Below, piece by piece: positions 6,978 to 16,441 of a stretch of DNA of 22,631 nucleotides (position 1 is the stretch's first letter; every line of letters starts with the position of its first letter). The position numbers and the translations under genes were made by a program. Origin of the DNA: Bacteroidales bacterium (lineage in GTDB: Bacteria > Bacteroidota > Bacteroidia > Bacteroidales > Bacteroidaceae). The DNA lies in NCBI GenBank assembly GCA_004555245.1, contig SFIS01000050.1:1-22631 (forward strand), written 5' to 3'. Under the pieces are notes generated by a model. That model was not told where the DNA came from, ran no database searches, and was given only the letters and a program-made list of their open reading frames with translations.

Positions 6978-9900
6978 CTTGTGTCTGTCGTTTTCTTGGG
7001 TTCCATGTATTTCTTCCGCCTCATGAAGCCCGGCAGGAAATTCGTGAAGTCGTGTTTGAAGATGATGCCGAAGCCTTGGGTGTTGAGGTTTGATTTCGTG
7101 AAATATCTGTCTGATGTCTGGTTGTACACCTTCACCTGCAGGTTGCCGTTGGGAAAGAGCAGGTATCTGATGTCGAAGTCTCCGATGAATGATGTCGTGG
7201 CATTGGTGTTGTCGCGGTATCCGAACTGTCCGTTGACAAGCAGCCTGTTGTTGAACATGCTGCCGGAAATGATGCCTTCGTATTCCGCGTTCATCATGCC
7301 TTCGTCGCCTGGCGAGATGTTCGCCCCGAAGTTCCAGTTGTTGCTCTTCAGTACGACATCGGATATGATGTTGTTCAGCTGTTGCGAGACAGTGCCGGAG
7401 AGGAACGACTGCATGGCGAGCGAGGCCTGCGAATAGTTGCCGTTGGCGGTGTTGTCGCCGGCATAGAATCTTCCGACGGACAGCAGGTAGAGGACCTGCT
7501 GTGTGCGCCTCTGTTCGGAATCCATGACAGATGTAATCATCTGCTGGACATCGGGGCTTGCCTGCGGCAGCGCGAGGTCGAAATCGACGACGGGGTGTTC
7601 GGCTGTTCCGGTGATGTTCATGAGACAGTTGACCCTGACATTGTTCTTCGAGAAGGAGTTGCCGATGCTGAGGTCAGAGAGCGGCACTGACGGCACGACA
7701 TACTGTGCCTGCAGATTCACCGTGGCGTCATAGGGGTCTCCGCCGAAGGCTATCTTCCCGCCGGGCATGAACTCGAAACTCTTGGTGATGACCTTCTGTA
7801 TCGTCATTTTGTATTCGCCCTGTTCCACGTTGTAGTTGCCGTATATCTGCATCCCGCCTTTGTTATAGTAGTTTGCGCGCATTGTTCCGTAGCCTCGCAG
7901 GGTGATGTAGTCTCCTGTCCGCTCGTCCATTATCAGGCGGAGGGTGTTGGCGGTGCTGGCGTGTATGAGGAAGTTGAGGTGTATGTTTGTGGTGAAATCG
8001 TCGTCGGCGGTTGTCGTTGCGGCGGTCTCTGTTTTCCTGCTGACAACATCCGTGCCATTGTCTTCTGCCGGCATTCCGTATGTCAGCCGTCTGCCGGTGC
8101 CCGCCTGTCTGTCAGCCTGCCTGCCGTCGTTTTTCCTGTCCTGCAGGATGTCCGTTTCTCGTGCCGTTGTGCGCCATGTGATGAACTCCTGGTTCTGCAG
8201 CGTTTCGGGCGATGAGATGTTGTAAACTATTTCAGACCCTTTCTCCGGGTAAGCCTCTATGTCGAACACGATCTCTCCGGGTCTGCCCGTTATCTTGCAG
8301 GTGCCCGAGCCTATGACATGTCCGCCGAATGATTCTCCGTATCCTATGGGCTGTTCGTAGCAGTGGAGGTGTTCTGCCTGCACATTGATGTCGTATGTCA
8401 TGCGGCTGAGGTATTGGTGGTGTATGGCCCCGTTCACGATGCCGTAGTTGCCGTTGCTGTCATATACTTTACAGCGTGCGAAGCGGATGTCGTTGTGTAC
8501 GAGGCTGACGGTGTCGTCGCGCAGCGTGTATGCCGTGCCTAACGGCGTGACGAAAACTTTTCCGTTTGCCACGGCAGTTCCTGTGAGGCTTATCTCGCTC
8601 AGGTCGCCCCACAGCCGGAGGTCGCCTGTCGTGTGGACGGAGACGCTGTCAAGGAAGCTGCTGCAGAATGTCTGCAGGAACTCCGCCCTTGTGTTGCGTG
8701 CCTTGATGTCGAGGTCGATGTAGTTCTTCTTTATGGAGACATATCCCTTCACGTCAGTGATGCCCCAGTTCTGGCGTGGCGTAGTGGCTGCTGTCCCGGG
8801 ATATGTACTGTCTTTCTCCTCCCCGTTTTCAGGAATGACGTCAGGGTCGAGGCATTGGCCTTCGAGGTTTATCTGTCCGGACTGGTTGTCCCATCCGGCA
8901 CTGACGGACAGTGTGCCCATCCTGCCCTGTTCAAAAAGGAAATTGCTCACCGTGAGGCGTGCCTCTGCCTGAAGTTTGGAGAAAGGTTTCTTCACGACGG
9001 CTGTTCCGGATGCGTCGCCGGCAAAATCGACAGAATGGAAGTTTATGAGGTTCATGATGTACGCCACATTGATGTCGCTGAGGTTGAGCACGAGCGAATC
9101 GCTGGCATTCTGCCTCAGCCTGCCGTCGATGGCGATATGCTGCTTGTCGTGTTCTATCAGGAAGTTGTCAACGGTGATGTCTTTCTGCCCTATCATGATT
9201 CTCGACGGCCGGATATGCCACAGGGTGTCCTGTATATACATCTCGGAGGGTTCGACGGAGATGTGTGCGGTGCGTTCTCCGTCGGGTGATTTTGAGAAGA
9301 TGCTGTTGCAGTTCAATACGCCTCTGAAATCACTTCTGTTGTCTGTCGCCCATCGCAGCGAGGTGTTCAGAGAGTTGTGCGAAGCAGAGGCTGCGAGACA
9401 TAGGGACATGTTGCGTGCCTTGTCGTCTTGCCGTGTGGTTCTGGCGTCGAGCAGCAGGGTGTCGCATCTTGTATATAGATGTATATCCGAGTTGTTCAGC
9501 TTTGTGCCCGAGAGTTGCAGTGCCGGTGCGGAGAAGGAGACAGACGCTGCGTTGGAGGCTCCGTTGACGTATGCCTTGAGCATTATCGGACTGCCGTTGT
9601 GTATGTTGATGTCTGCGAGAGAGCGGAGGAATGACGTGCTTCTTATCTCCGCCTCTATGCTGATGTTGTCCGTAGTGTGGCGGCGTGACGGTGTGGCGAG
9701 CAGGTGCGGTGTCTTGTCGGTTATGACATTTGACAATGTCTGCCCCAGCGATTTCCACGAGAAGTAGCCCTCTGCCTTGATGTCACAGAAGTCTGACGTG
9801 ACGCTTGCCAGGCGTCTGCCGTCGGGCTGCACCGTAGAGACGGCGTCGATGTTGTGGCAGAAGAACGGCTCTTTCGTGTTCTGCATGAAGAGATTGCCGA

Positions 9901-11605
9901 TGTTCAGGTGCAGGTTGTCCAAGGGAGAGGAGAGGGAGCCGACCGATGCTGACGTATGGAAAGAGAACGAAGCCGCCGGACCGTATTTGTCTGTTATGTT
10001 CAGTGCCCACGGGTTGATATGGTTTATCTCTCCCCTTGCCGTGACATCCTTAATGTCTGTGACAGAGAATGTTGCGTTGCCGTTGATGCCCTTGTTAAGA
10101 ATCGTGAGCAGGTTTGACGCCTCAAGGTCTATCCGTGCGTTGAGATTGCGGTCGTCTATCGTTGCCGTCAGTGTTGTCTTTGCCTTGGTGCTGTTCAGCT
10201 CTGCCTTGATGTCGCTGAAGTCACGGTTGTTCATGCTCAGGTCAGGGACGGCGATTCGTGCATTGACAGAGTGCAGGTTGCCGCCCTCCTCTTCAAAGGC
10301 AGCCTCGGCATCGAGCGTCGCGTCTATTCGGCCTGTGTATGCTGTGCCGATGATTTGTCCGAGATTCAGAGGCCCTCGTGTCGCGAGCCTCATGCCCAGC
10401 TTGTTGTCTCTGCACGCCACCTCTGCGTCTATCCCGCCGGCGGCTGTGATGAGTTGCGCGTCGCCCCTGATGATGTTACGGCGGCTTGACAGGGCGGCGT
10501 CAAGCCGTATTCTCCCGAGGTTGCGGAGCAGGGCGGCGTCTGTCCCGAACGCCTTCAGAATGTCATGGATGAAAGCGGCTTCCATGTCAAGGCTGTTCAC
10601 TGCCAGATGCCAGTCGGGCACTTGCGACAGCCTCGCCGGCATTGACGAGAAGATGTCCGTGACAGTACGGCATGTGCCGGTCATTGCCAACGAGAGAGAG
10701 AGGCCCGAACTCTTGACGAGCAGCTCTTTCATGTCGATGTGATTGGTGTCCGCCTTGATGTCGGCGTCAATGAAGAAAGTCTTGTTCAAGCCCCGCAGTT
10801 GTGGTATGAAGGCGGCGATGTCGTTGGCTGACAAGGCGGAATGGTGGCTTTGCAGGCTGAGCGCGGTGAAGCGGCTGCCGCTTTTCTTTGCCGTCACGTC
10901 GATGCTGATGTCGCTGCAGTCTGTCTGCAGGTTGAAATTCTTCACATCAGCAGATGTCTTTCCGAGATGTGCGGCGAAAGATATGTCGTTGACTTTCAGA
11001 CGGCTGTTCGTTTCCGTGAATGAGAGTCTCTTCATGCGGAGCGACAGCGTGTCGCCGCTCATTCTGTTCAGTATGATATGGCTGCTGAGATTTTCGATGT
11101 TGACGTGGTTTGGGTCGAAGCGGTTAGGCCTGACCGTTTCGTCTGTCTTGTTGTATGAAAGGGCGGTGTTCCTGATTATCAATGATGATATCTCAAGGCT
11201 GAATTTCGAATCGCCGCTCTTCTTCCCTGACGACAGACTGTCGATGAGAAACTGGCAGTTGAGCGGCTTGTCGCTGCCGCTTCTGCAGATGTCAGCCTTC
11301 ATACTGAAGATTTGTGCCGATGAAATCACGAATTCTCCGCGCAGCAACTCGCTGATGTCAATCTTCGCCGAGAGGCGTCCGCATTTCAGCATCTGCTTCC
11401 CCCGCTGGTCGTCTATCGTCACGTCGTCGATGATGATTCTGGTCAGGAAGCCAAGGCTCACATTTCCTATCTTTACCTTTGTGCCCACTTTCTCCGCTAT
11501 GGTGTCGGCGGCCTTGCAGGCAACAAAATGTTGCACCGCCGGAACATGCAGCAGCACAACACCCAAGGTGTACAGCCCGATGACGGACCATGCAACAATC
11601 AGCAA
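6974..11605 (-). CDS. tamB: TamB-family translocation/assembly module protein
   Basis: A 1543-residue AsmA/TamB-like envelope protein. A single N-terminal membrane anchor (about 3-24) is followed by a very long, beta-rich, repetitive body. The C-terminal 420 or so residues match the DUF490/TamB domain (GTMRANYYNKGGMQIYGNYNVE near 1240-1260; FEFMPGGKIAFGGDPYDATVNL soon after). Such proteins span the periplasm and are linked to outer-membrane protein assembly or lipid transport. About 1145-1200 is a low-complexity polar insert. Odd: there is no ATG at the N-terminus. The listed start is TTG (11605). The frame stays open upstream to 11651 and encodes a basic stretch (KKLR) typical of an anchor's cytosolic side, so initiation may be further upstream on a rare codon. 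No tamA-like gene is adjacent. The stop overlaps clpC. Confidence 0.88.
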   Translation of the reverse strand: MLIVAWSVIGLYTLGVVLLHVPAVQHFVACKAADTIAEKVGTKVKIGNVSLGFLTRIIIDDVTIDDQRGKQMLKCGRLSAKIDISELLRGEFVISSAQIFSMKADICRSGSDKPLNCQFLIDSLSSGKKSGDSKFSLEISSLIIRNTALSYNKTDETVRPNRFDPNHVNIENLSSHIILNRMSGDTLSLRMKRLSFTETNSRLKVNDISFAAHLGKTSADVKNFNLQTDCSDISIDVTAKKSGSRFTALSLQSHHSALSANDIAAFIPQLRGLNKTFFIDADIKADTNHIDMKELLVKSSGLSLSLAMTGTCRTVTDIFSSMPARLSQVPDWHLAVNSLDMEAAFIHDILKAFGTDAALLRNLGRIRLDAALSSRRNIIRGDAQLITAAGGIDAEVACRDNKLGMRLATRGPLNLGQIIGTAYTGRIDATLDAEAAFEEEGGNLHSVNARIAVPDLSMNNRDFSDIKAELNSTKAKTTLTATIDDRNLNARIDLEASNLLTILNKGINGNATFSVTDIKDVTARGEINHINPWALNITDKYGPAASFSFHTSASVGSLSSPLDNLHLNIGNLFMQNTKEPFFCHNIDAVSTVQPDGRRLASVTSDFCDIKAEGYFSWKSLGQTLSNVITDKTPHLLATPSRRHTTDNISIEAEIRSTSFLRSLADINIHNGSPIMLKAYVNGASNAASVSFSAPALQLSGTKLNNSDIHLYTRCDTLLLDARTTRQDDKARNMSLCLAASASHNSLNTSLRWATDNRSDFRGVLNCNSIFSKSPDGERTAHISVEPSEMYIQDTLWHIRPSRIMIGQKDITVDNFLIEHDKQHIAIDGRLRQNASDSLVLNLSDINVAYIMNLINFHSVDFAGDASGTAVVKKPFSKLQAEARLTVSNFLFEQGRMGTLSVSAGWDNQSGQINLEGQCLDPDVIPENGEEKDSTYPGTAATTPRQNWGITDVKGYVSIKKNYIDLDIKARNTRAEFLQTFCSSFLDSVSVHTTGDLRLWGDLSEISLTGTAVANGKVFVTPLGTAYTLRDDTVSLVHNDIRFARCKVYDSNGNYGIVNGAIHHQYLSRMTYDINVQAEHLHCYEQPIGYGESFGGHVIGSGTCKITGRPGEIVFDIEAYPEKGSEIVYNISSPETLQNQEFITWRTTARETDILQDRKNDGRQADRQAGTGRRLTYGMPAEDNGTDVVSRKTETAATTTADDDFTTNIHLNFLIHASTANTLRLIMDERTGDYITLRGYGTMRANYYNKGGMQIYGNYNVEQGEYKMTIQKVITKSFEFMPGGKIAFGGDPYDATVNLQAQYVVPSVPLSDLSIGNSFSKNNVRVNCLMNITGTAEHPVVDFDLALPQASPDVQQMITSVMDSEQRRTQQVLYLLSVGRFYAGDNTANGNYSQASLAMQSFLSGTVSQQLNNIISDVVLKSNNWNFGANISPGDEGMMNAEYEGIISGSMFNNRLLVNGQFGYRDNTNATTSFIGDFDIRYLLFPNGNLQVKVYNQTSDRYFTKSNLNTQGFGIIFKHDFTNFLPGFMRRKKYMEPKKTTDTR

Positions 11606-11645
11606 TATGTAACGTAACTTCTTGATATATATCGAAAATTTGTTG

Positions 11646-11653
11646 CAAAATTA
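11646..11653 (-). promoter_or_regulatory. -7 promoter box of the tamB-clpC-thiD operon
   Basis: On the minus strand TAATTTTG followed by CAACA matches TAnnTTTG exactly. Transcription would start near 11640, leaving a leader of about 35 bases before the TTG at 11605. No clear -33 TTTG lies at ideal spacing; a TTTCG lies about 19 bases upstream. If this box is used, codons beyond about 11640 cannot belong to tamB, which bears on the start-codon problem. Confidence 0.55.
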
Positions 11654-11717
11654 CAAAAAAATATCTTCAAAACGAAATCTTTCTATATATATAGTCGATA
11701 TTTACCAAATTTTTGTT

Positions 11718-11725
11718 TAATTTTG
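11718..11725 (+). promoter_or_regulatory. -7 promoter box of the nqr operon
   Basis: TAATTTTG followed by CAGAC matches the Bacteroidetes -7 consensus TAnnTTTG and mirrors the divergent tamB box 65 bases away. The region between them is very AT-rich (runs of TATATA at 11684-11693). A start near 11731 gives a leader of about 75 bases before the nqrA ATG. I cannot identify a clear -33 element. Confidence 0.55.
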
Positions 11726-11807
11726 CAGACGCAACTTTATGTGCGTGGGCAACGTGCATACGGTTCATGTTTTCATGCAATTCATTTCATTTTTAAAATA
11801 CAGTTCA

Positions 11808-13154
11808 ATGGTTAAGGTAGTAAAGTTACGAAAAGGATTGGACATCAAACTGAGGGGGACAGCACCTGTGGAGGATATTCCTGTCGCACGCGGTGATGTC
11901 TTCGCCCTTTGTCCTGACGATTTTGTTGGCGTCACCCCGAAAGTTGTCGTTAAGGCCGGCGACAGAGTGCTGGCGGGTGACCCGCTTTTTCTCAACAAGC
12001 ATTTTCCGGAAGTGAAGTTCTCTTCTCCTGTCAGCGGTGTCGTGACCGAGGTGGAGCGCGGAGAGCGCAGAAAAGTGTTGTCTGTCAGGATACAGGCAGA
12101 CAAGGAAATCGAATACCGTGATTTCGGCGCAAAAGCAGTCTCTTCGCTTACAGGTGACGATGTTGTAGCCGCTCTGCTTGATGCGGGTATCTTCGGATAT
12201 ATCAACCAGTTGCCTTATGCGGTCTCTACAAACCCTACAGAGAAGCCGCGCTCCATTCATGTTTCGGCATTCAGGGATATGCCCCTGTCCTCAGATTTTG
12301 ACTATGAGCTGGAACAGAACCTCGATGCGTTCCAGACAGGCATCTCCGCCCTGGCACGCATACAGAAAGTGTATGTCGGCATTTCAGAGAAGCAGGCCAC
12401 TGTCCTGGGCAGCCTGAAAGACGCTGATGTCACTGTCTTCAAAGGCAAATGTCCGGCAGGCAATGTCGGGGTGCAGATCAACAACACCATGCCCGTGAAC
12501 AAGGGAGAGGTGGTCTGGACGGTGACACCCACGACAGTGATTTTCATCGGAAGGCTGTTCCTTACAGGAAAAGTTGACCTCAGACATGTCATAGCCCTTG
12601 CAGGACAGGAGGTTAAGAAGCCCGGATATAGTGAGGTTCTCGTAGGACAGAACGTAGGCACTGTCACCGGCGGCAGGATAAACGACGGCAACAACAGAAT
12701 CATCTGCGGCAATCCTCTGACAGGAAAGCGCGTATGCCCGAAATGCTTCATCGGACCGCAGGTGACAGAGATCACTGTCATACCCGAAGGTGATGACGCC
12801 AACGAATTCTTCGGATGGATAATGCCGCGCCCGAGACAGTTCTCATCCAACCGTTCGTATCTGTCATGGCTCATGCCGAAGGGCAGAGAGTATGACTGCG
12901 ACGCTCGCGTCAAAGGCGGCGAACGTCATATCATCATGTCCGGAGAATACGACAGAGTGCTGCCTATGGACATATATGCGGAATATCTGATAAAGGCAAT
13001 CATCACTGGAGACATCGACAGGCAGGAGGAACTTGGAATATACGAAGTCAGCCCCGAGGACTTCGCCCTGGCGGAGTTTGTCGATTCTTCAAAACTCGAG
13101 CTCCAGAAGATTGTGCGTGAAGGTCTTGACATCCTCCGTAAAGAGAACGCCTGA
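11808..13154 (+). CDS. nqrA: Na+-translocating NADH:quinone reductase subunit A
   Basis: A 448-residue NqrA, the usual length. The N-terminal KLRKGLDIKLRG motif (about 5-16) is the family hallmark, and the body carries the Rnf-like barrel and C-terminal region typical of the soluble, membrane-associated quinone-site subunit. I chose ATG 11808 because homologues begin just before this motif. The frame has an earlier ATG at 11739, but the 23 extra residues are hydrophobic, not family-like, and would make the leader only a few bases. It is the first gene of nqrABCDEF, 43 bases before nqrB, and is expressed from the promoter box at 11718. NqrA itself has no membrane helices. Confidence 0.95.
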   Translation: MVKVVKLRKGLDIKLRGTAPVEDIPVARGDVFALCPDDFVGVTPKVVVKAGDRVLAGDPLFLNKHFPEVKFSSPVSGVVTEVERGERRKVLSVRIQADKEIEYRDFGAKAVSSLTGDDVVAALLDAGIFGYINQLPYAVSTNPTEKPRSIHVSAFRDMPLSSDFDYELEQNLDAFQTGISALARIQKVYVGISEKQATVLGSLKDADVTVFKGKCPAGNVGVQINNTMPVNKGEVVWTVTPTTVIFIGRLFLTGKVDLRHVIALAGQEVKKPGYSEVLVGQNVGTVTGGRINDGNNRIICGNPLTGKRVCPKCFIGPQVTEITVIPEGDDANEFFGWIMPRPRQFSSNRSYLSWLMPKGREYDCDARVKGGERHIIMSGEYDRVLPMDIYAEYLIKAIITGDIDRQEELGIYEVSPEDFALAEFVDSSKLELQKIVREGLDILRKENA

Positions 13155-13197
13155 AACAATTCATAAATCATACATCATCACCCCTTCATCATAAAAA

Positions 13198-14355
13198 ATG
13201 AAAGCATTAAGAAATTATCTCGACAAGATAAAACCAAACTTCGAACCGGGTGGCAGGTTCCAGGCCTTCGGCAGTGTCTTCGAGGGCATCGAGACCTTCC
13301 TCTTCGTGCCTGACAGCACGTCAAAGAGCGGTGTGCACATCCACGATTCCATCGATTCAAAACGTGTCATCAGCTTTGTCATAATCGCCCTCTTGCCCGC
13401 CCTGCTCTTCGGAATGTACAACATCGGCTATCAGAATGCCGCATACGCCGGGCAGCTCGAAACGACATCACATCTCTCGATGTTCGTCTATGGATTCCTG
13501 CAGATGCTGCCCAAGATTGTCGTCAGCTATGCTGTCGGCCTGTCGATAGAGTTCGCATGGGCGCAATGGAAGAAAGAGGAGATACAGGAGGGATATCTCG
13601 CCACCGGCATACTCATTCCTCTTGTCATTCCCGTCAACTGCCCGTTGTGGTGTCTCGCACTCGCCTGCGCCTTCTCCGTGATTTTCTGCAAGGAGATATT
13701 CGGCGGCACCGGCATGAATTTCATCAACCCTGCCCTTGCGGCCCGCGCCTTCCTCTTCTTCTCCTATCCGACGATGATGTCCGGCGACAAATGCTGGGTA
13801 GCCACTGACCAGATTCTCGGTCTGGGCCACAACCTTCCTGACGCCACGACAGCCGCCACCCCGCTCGCCCTTGCGGCACAGGGTGCCACAGCCCAGATAG
13901 ACACCTGTGCAGCCATTGTCGGGCTCATCCCGGGCTCTATGGGCGAGACAAGCGTGATAGCCATCGCCATCGGAGCACTGCTGCTCCTCTGGACCGGCAT
14001 CGCCTCATGGAAAATCATCACCTCTGTCTTTGCAGGCGGCGCACTGACCGCACTGCTCTTCAATCAGATAGGAATGTCGCCGCTGGATGTGGTTGACCAT
14101 CTCGTGCTCGGCGGCTTCGCCTTCGGTGCAGTGTTTATGGCAACCGACCCTGTCACCGCAGCACGCACGGAATGCGGCAAGTGGGTCTATGGCTTCCTCA
14201 TCGGCATCGTCGCCGTTGTAGTGCGCGTTATGAACCCGGGCTATCCCGAGGGCATGATGCTTGCCATTCTGCTCATGAATGTCTGCGCTCCTCTCATCGA
14301 CTGGTGTGTCGTACAGCGCAACATATCCCGAAGACTCAACCGTTTGAAGAAATAA
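13198..14355 (+). CDS. nqrB: Na+-NQR subunit B, covalently flavinylated membrane subunit
   Basis: A 385-residue polytopic membrane protein (about ten helices) and the core of the Na+ pump, binding riboflavin and a covalent FMN. DATTAAT (215-221) fits the flavin-transferase motif DxxTxAT, so Thr221 is the likely FMN-phosphoester site. The N-terminal LRNYLDKIKPNFEPGG segment, ending in Gly19, and GGTGMNFINPALAARAF (169-185) are strongly NqrB-like. The ATG follows an A-rich leader. nqrC starts 13 bases after its stop. Electrons pass from NqrC's FMN to NqrB and then to quinone while Na+ is moved out of the cell. Confidence 0.96.
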   Translation: MKALRNYLDKIKPNFEPGGRFQAFGSVFEGIETFLFVPDSTSKSGVHIHDSIDSKRVISFVIIALLPALLFGMYNIGYQNAAYAGQLETTSHLSMFVYGFLQMLPKIVVSYAVGLSIEFAWAQWKKEEIQEGYLATGILIPLVIPVNCPLWCLALACAFSVIFCKEIFGGTGMNFINPALAARAFLFFSYPTMMSGDKCWVATDQILGLGHNLPDATTAATPLALAAQGATAQIDTCAAIVGLIPGSMGETSVIAIAIGALLLLWTGIASWKIITSVFAGGALTALLFNQIGMSPLDVVDHLVLGGFAFGAVFMATDPVTAARTECGKWVYGFLIGIVAVVVRVMNPGYPEGMMLAILLMNVCAPLIDWCVVQRNISRRLNRLKK

Positions 14356-14368
14356 TACCGCATCTGTC

Positions 14369-15013
14369 ATGGAAAAGAAATTCAATACAAACAGCAACAC
14401 ATACATTATTATATATAGTGTTGTCCTCGTGGTGATAGTGGCATTCTGCCTCGCTTTCGTCTATACATCATTGAAAGAACGCCAAGATGCAAACGTGGCT
14501 CTTGACGTGAAGAAGCAGGTGCTTGCAGCCCTCGACATCAGAGATTTTGCCGACGATGCGGCTGCAGAGGTGGCATATCAGCAGACAGTAGAAAAGACCG
14601 ACACCCTCGATGCCGGGACAAAGAGAATCGTATATCTCTGCAATGTCAACGGCGAGAAGAAATACGTCCTCTTCGTGAAGGGCATGGGACTTTGGGGACC
14701 TGTATGGGGATATATCGCCCTCAATGCCGACAAGACGACAGTCTATGGCACTTACTTCAACCATGAAGGCGAGACAGCCGGTCTCGGCGCAGAGATAAAG
14801 GATTCGCGCAGCTGGCAGAACCTCTTCAAGGGCAAGACTGCCTACACAGACGGAAAGCCGGTGCTCGGCGTGAAGAAAGCCAACGACATACGCCCCGAGG
14901 AGAAAGCCAGCACTGTTGATGCCATCACCGGAGCCACACTGACGTCAGACGGCGTCAACCTCATGCTCCAGAGCTGCCTCGCTGACTATCAGGACTATCT
15001 CTCCGCTGAATGA
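14369..15013 (+). CDS. nqrC: Na+-NQR subunit C, periplasmic FMN-binding subunit
   Basis: A 214-residue protein with one N-terminal membrane helix (about 12-33) and a periplasmic FMN-binding domain. DAITGAT (184-190) is an exact DxxTGAT flavinylation motif with Thr190 as the FMN attachment residue. GLWGPVWGYIAL (107-118) and GETAGLGAEI (134-143) are typical family blocks. It is shorter than proteobacterial NqrC (about 255 residues) but, as far as I recall, normal for Bacteroidetes. A small inverted repeat (ATGACA/TGTCAT, 15010-15024) straddles the stop codon. The 91-base gap to nqrD is the widest in the operon and could hold a processing or internal regulatory site. Confidence 0.95.
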   Translation: MEKKFNTNSNTYIIIYSVVLVVIVAFCLAFVYTSLKERQDANVALDVKKQVLAALDIRDFADDAAAEVAYQQTVEKTDTLDAGTKRIVYLCNVNGEKKYVLFVKGMGLWGPVWGYIALNADKTTVYGTYFNHEGETAGLGAEIKDSRSWQNLFKGKTAYTDGKPVLGVKKANDIRPEEKASTVDAITGATLTSDGVNLMLQSCLADYQDYLSAE

Positions 15014-15104
15014 CAAAATGTCATCTCTTGCATAATAACATACTATACTGTCTGCAGGACGATGCCTCACACCGTCATGCAACACATCATAAAACAAACA
15101 CACC

Positions 15105-15731
15105 ATGAGCAAACTTTTTTCAAAAGAGAACAAAGAGGTCTTCATGACACCCCTCAACGGGAACAACCCCATCCTGATACAGGTGCTGGGTATATGCTCT
15201 GCCTTGGCTGTGACATCACAGCTGAAACCCGCCATTGTCATGGGGCTGGCAGTAACAGTCATCACCGCCTTTGCCAATGTCATCATCTCTGTCATCCGTA
15301 AGACAATCCCGACACGCATACGTATCATCGTGCAGCTTGTCGTCGTTGCCACACTCGTGACCATCGTCAACCAGGTGCTGAAAGCCTTCGTCTATGATGT
15401 CAGCGTCGAGCTGTCAGTCTATGTCGGCCTCATCATCACCAACTGCATCCTTATGGGTCGCCTCGAGGCGTTCGCATCTGTCAACGCCCCATGGCCGTCA
15501 TTCCTCGACGGTGTCGGCAACGGACTGGGATACGCTTACATCCTCATCGCCGTCGGCGCATTCAGAGAGTTCTTCGGCAGAGGCTCGCTGCTCGGCATAC
15601 AGATCATCCCGCAGTCTGCCTACGACTTCGGATACATCAACAACGGCATGATGACAATGCCGGCGATGGCTCTCATACTGTGCGGGGTGGTGATATGGGT
15701 ACACCGGGCTTATTTCTGCAAGGAGGCATAA
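15105..15731 (+). CDS. nqrD: Na+-NQR subunit D, integral membrane subunit
   Basis: A 208-residue membrane protein with six predicted helices in the inverted-topology fold shared by NqrD, NqrE, RnfA and RnfE. Cys31 (LGICSALAV) and Cys114 (ITNCILMGR) are the conserved intramembrane cysteines. With the equivalent pair in NqrE they hold an Fe-S centre that relays electrons across the membrane between NqrF and NqrC. NPILIQVLGICSALAVT and ITNCILMGRLEAFA are strongly family-specific. The start ATG lies in ACACCATGAGC after an A-rich leader, and nqrE follows after 59 bases. Confidence 0.95.
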   Translation: MSKLFSKENKEVFMTPLNGNNPILIQVLGICSALAVTSQLKPAIVMGLAVTVITAFANVIISVIRKTIPTRIRIIVQLVVVATLVTIVNQVLKAFVYDVSVELSVYVGLIITNCILMGRLEAFASVNAPWPSFLDGVGNGLGYAYILIAVGAFREFFGRGSLLGIQIIPQSAYDFGYINNGMMTMPAMALILCGVVIWVHRAYFCKEA

Positions 15732-15790
15732 CCCTGCGGTTTACACCCTGCTACACTATCCACAATTACACAAAAACAAGATAAAACATT

Positions 15791-16414
15791 ATGGAACACA
15801 TAATATCCCTATTCTTCCGCAGCATCTTCGTTGACAACATGATCTTCGCATTCTTCCTCGGAATGTGTTCGTATCTTGCGGTGTCGAAAAGTGTGAAGAC
15901 ATCATTCGGCCTGGGCATGGCAGTGACTTTCGTACTGCTCATCACCGTCCCCGTCGATTGGCTTCTGCAGACGGCAGTCCTCTCTGCCGACGGCATTCTC
16001 GGAGTTGACCTCACCTATCTCTCGCTGATTCTCTTCATCGCCGTCATTGCCGGCATCGTTCAGCTGGTAGAGATGATAGTCGAGCGTTTCTCCCCCTCGC
16101 TCTACGCAGCCCTCGGCATCTTCCTGCCGCTCATCGCCGTCAACTGTGCCATCATGGGCGCGTCGCTCTTCATGCAGCAGCGCATCAATCTTGACCCCTC
16201 CAACTCACAGTATATCGGAGGTATTGCAGACGCCCTCGCCTTTGCCCTCGGCTCAGGCATAGGATGGACACTCGCCATCTGCCTGCTTGGCGCCATACGC
16301 GAGAAACTGGCATATTCTGACGTGCCACGCCCCTTGCGCGGACTTGGCATCACATTCATCACAGTCGGTCTGATGGCTATGGCTTTCATGTGCTTCTCAG
16401 GCCTGAAGATCTAA
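15791..16414 (+). CDS. nqrE: Na+-NQR subunit E, integral membrane subunit
   Basis: A 207-residue membrane protein with six helices, homologous to NqrD with opposite topology. Cys26 (FLGMCSYLAVSK) and Cys119 (AVNCAIMGAS) are the family cysteines that complete the intramembrane Fe-S site. The N-terminus MEHIISLFFRSIFVDNMIF is a textbook NqrE start, which fixes the ATG at 15791. QRINLDPSNSQYIGGIADALAFALGSGIGW (130-159) shows the family's charged loop and following helix. nqrF begins 27 bases downstream. Length and motifs are normal and I see nothing unusual in it. Confidence 0.96.
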   Translation: MEHIISLFFRSIFVDNMIFAFFLGMCSYLAVSKSVKTSFGLGMAVTFVLLITVPVDWLLQTAVLSADGILGVDLTYLSLILFIAVIAGIVQLVEMIVERFSPSLYAALGIFLPLIAVNCAIMGASLFMQQRINLDPSNSQYIGGIADALAFALGSGIGWTLAICLLGAIREKLAYSDVPRPLRGLGITFITVGLMAMAFMCFSGLKI

Positions 16415-16441
16415 CATTCTTATTCTGAAAATATCATCATC

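Noticed and set aside
3757..7026. Long plus-strand frames opposite thiD and clpC (up to 341 codons)
   Set aside because: They mirror GC-rich coding sequence on the other strand, show no motifs, overlap each other, and lie opposite clearly conserved enzymes.
8633..10742. Long plus-strand frames opposite tamB
   Set aside because: Antisense shadows of the tamB frame with no recognisable domain and no promoter or start context.
11739..11807. Earlier ATG for nqrA
   Set aside because: It would add 23 hydrophobic residues not seen in NqrA and leave almost no leader after the promoter box; homologues start near KLRKGLDI.
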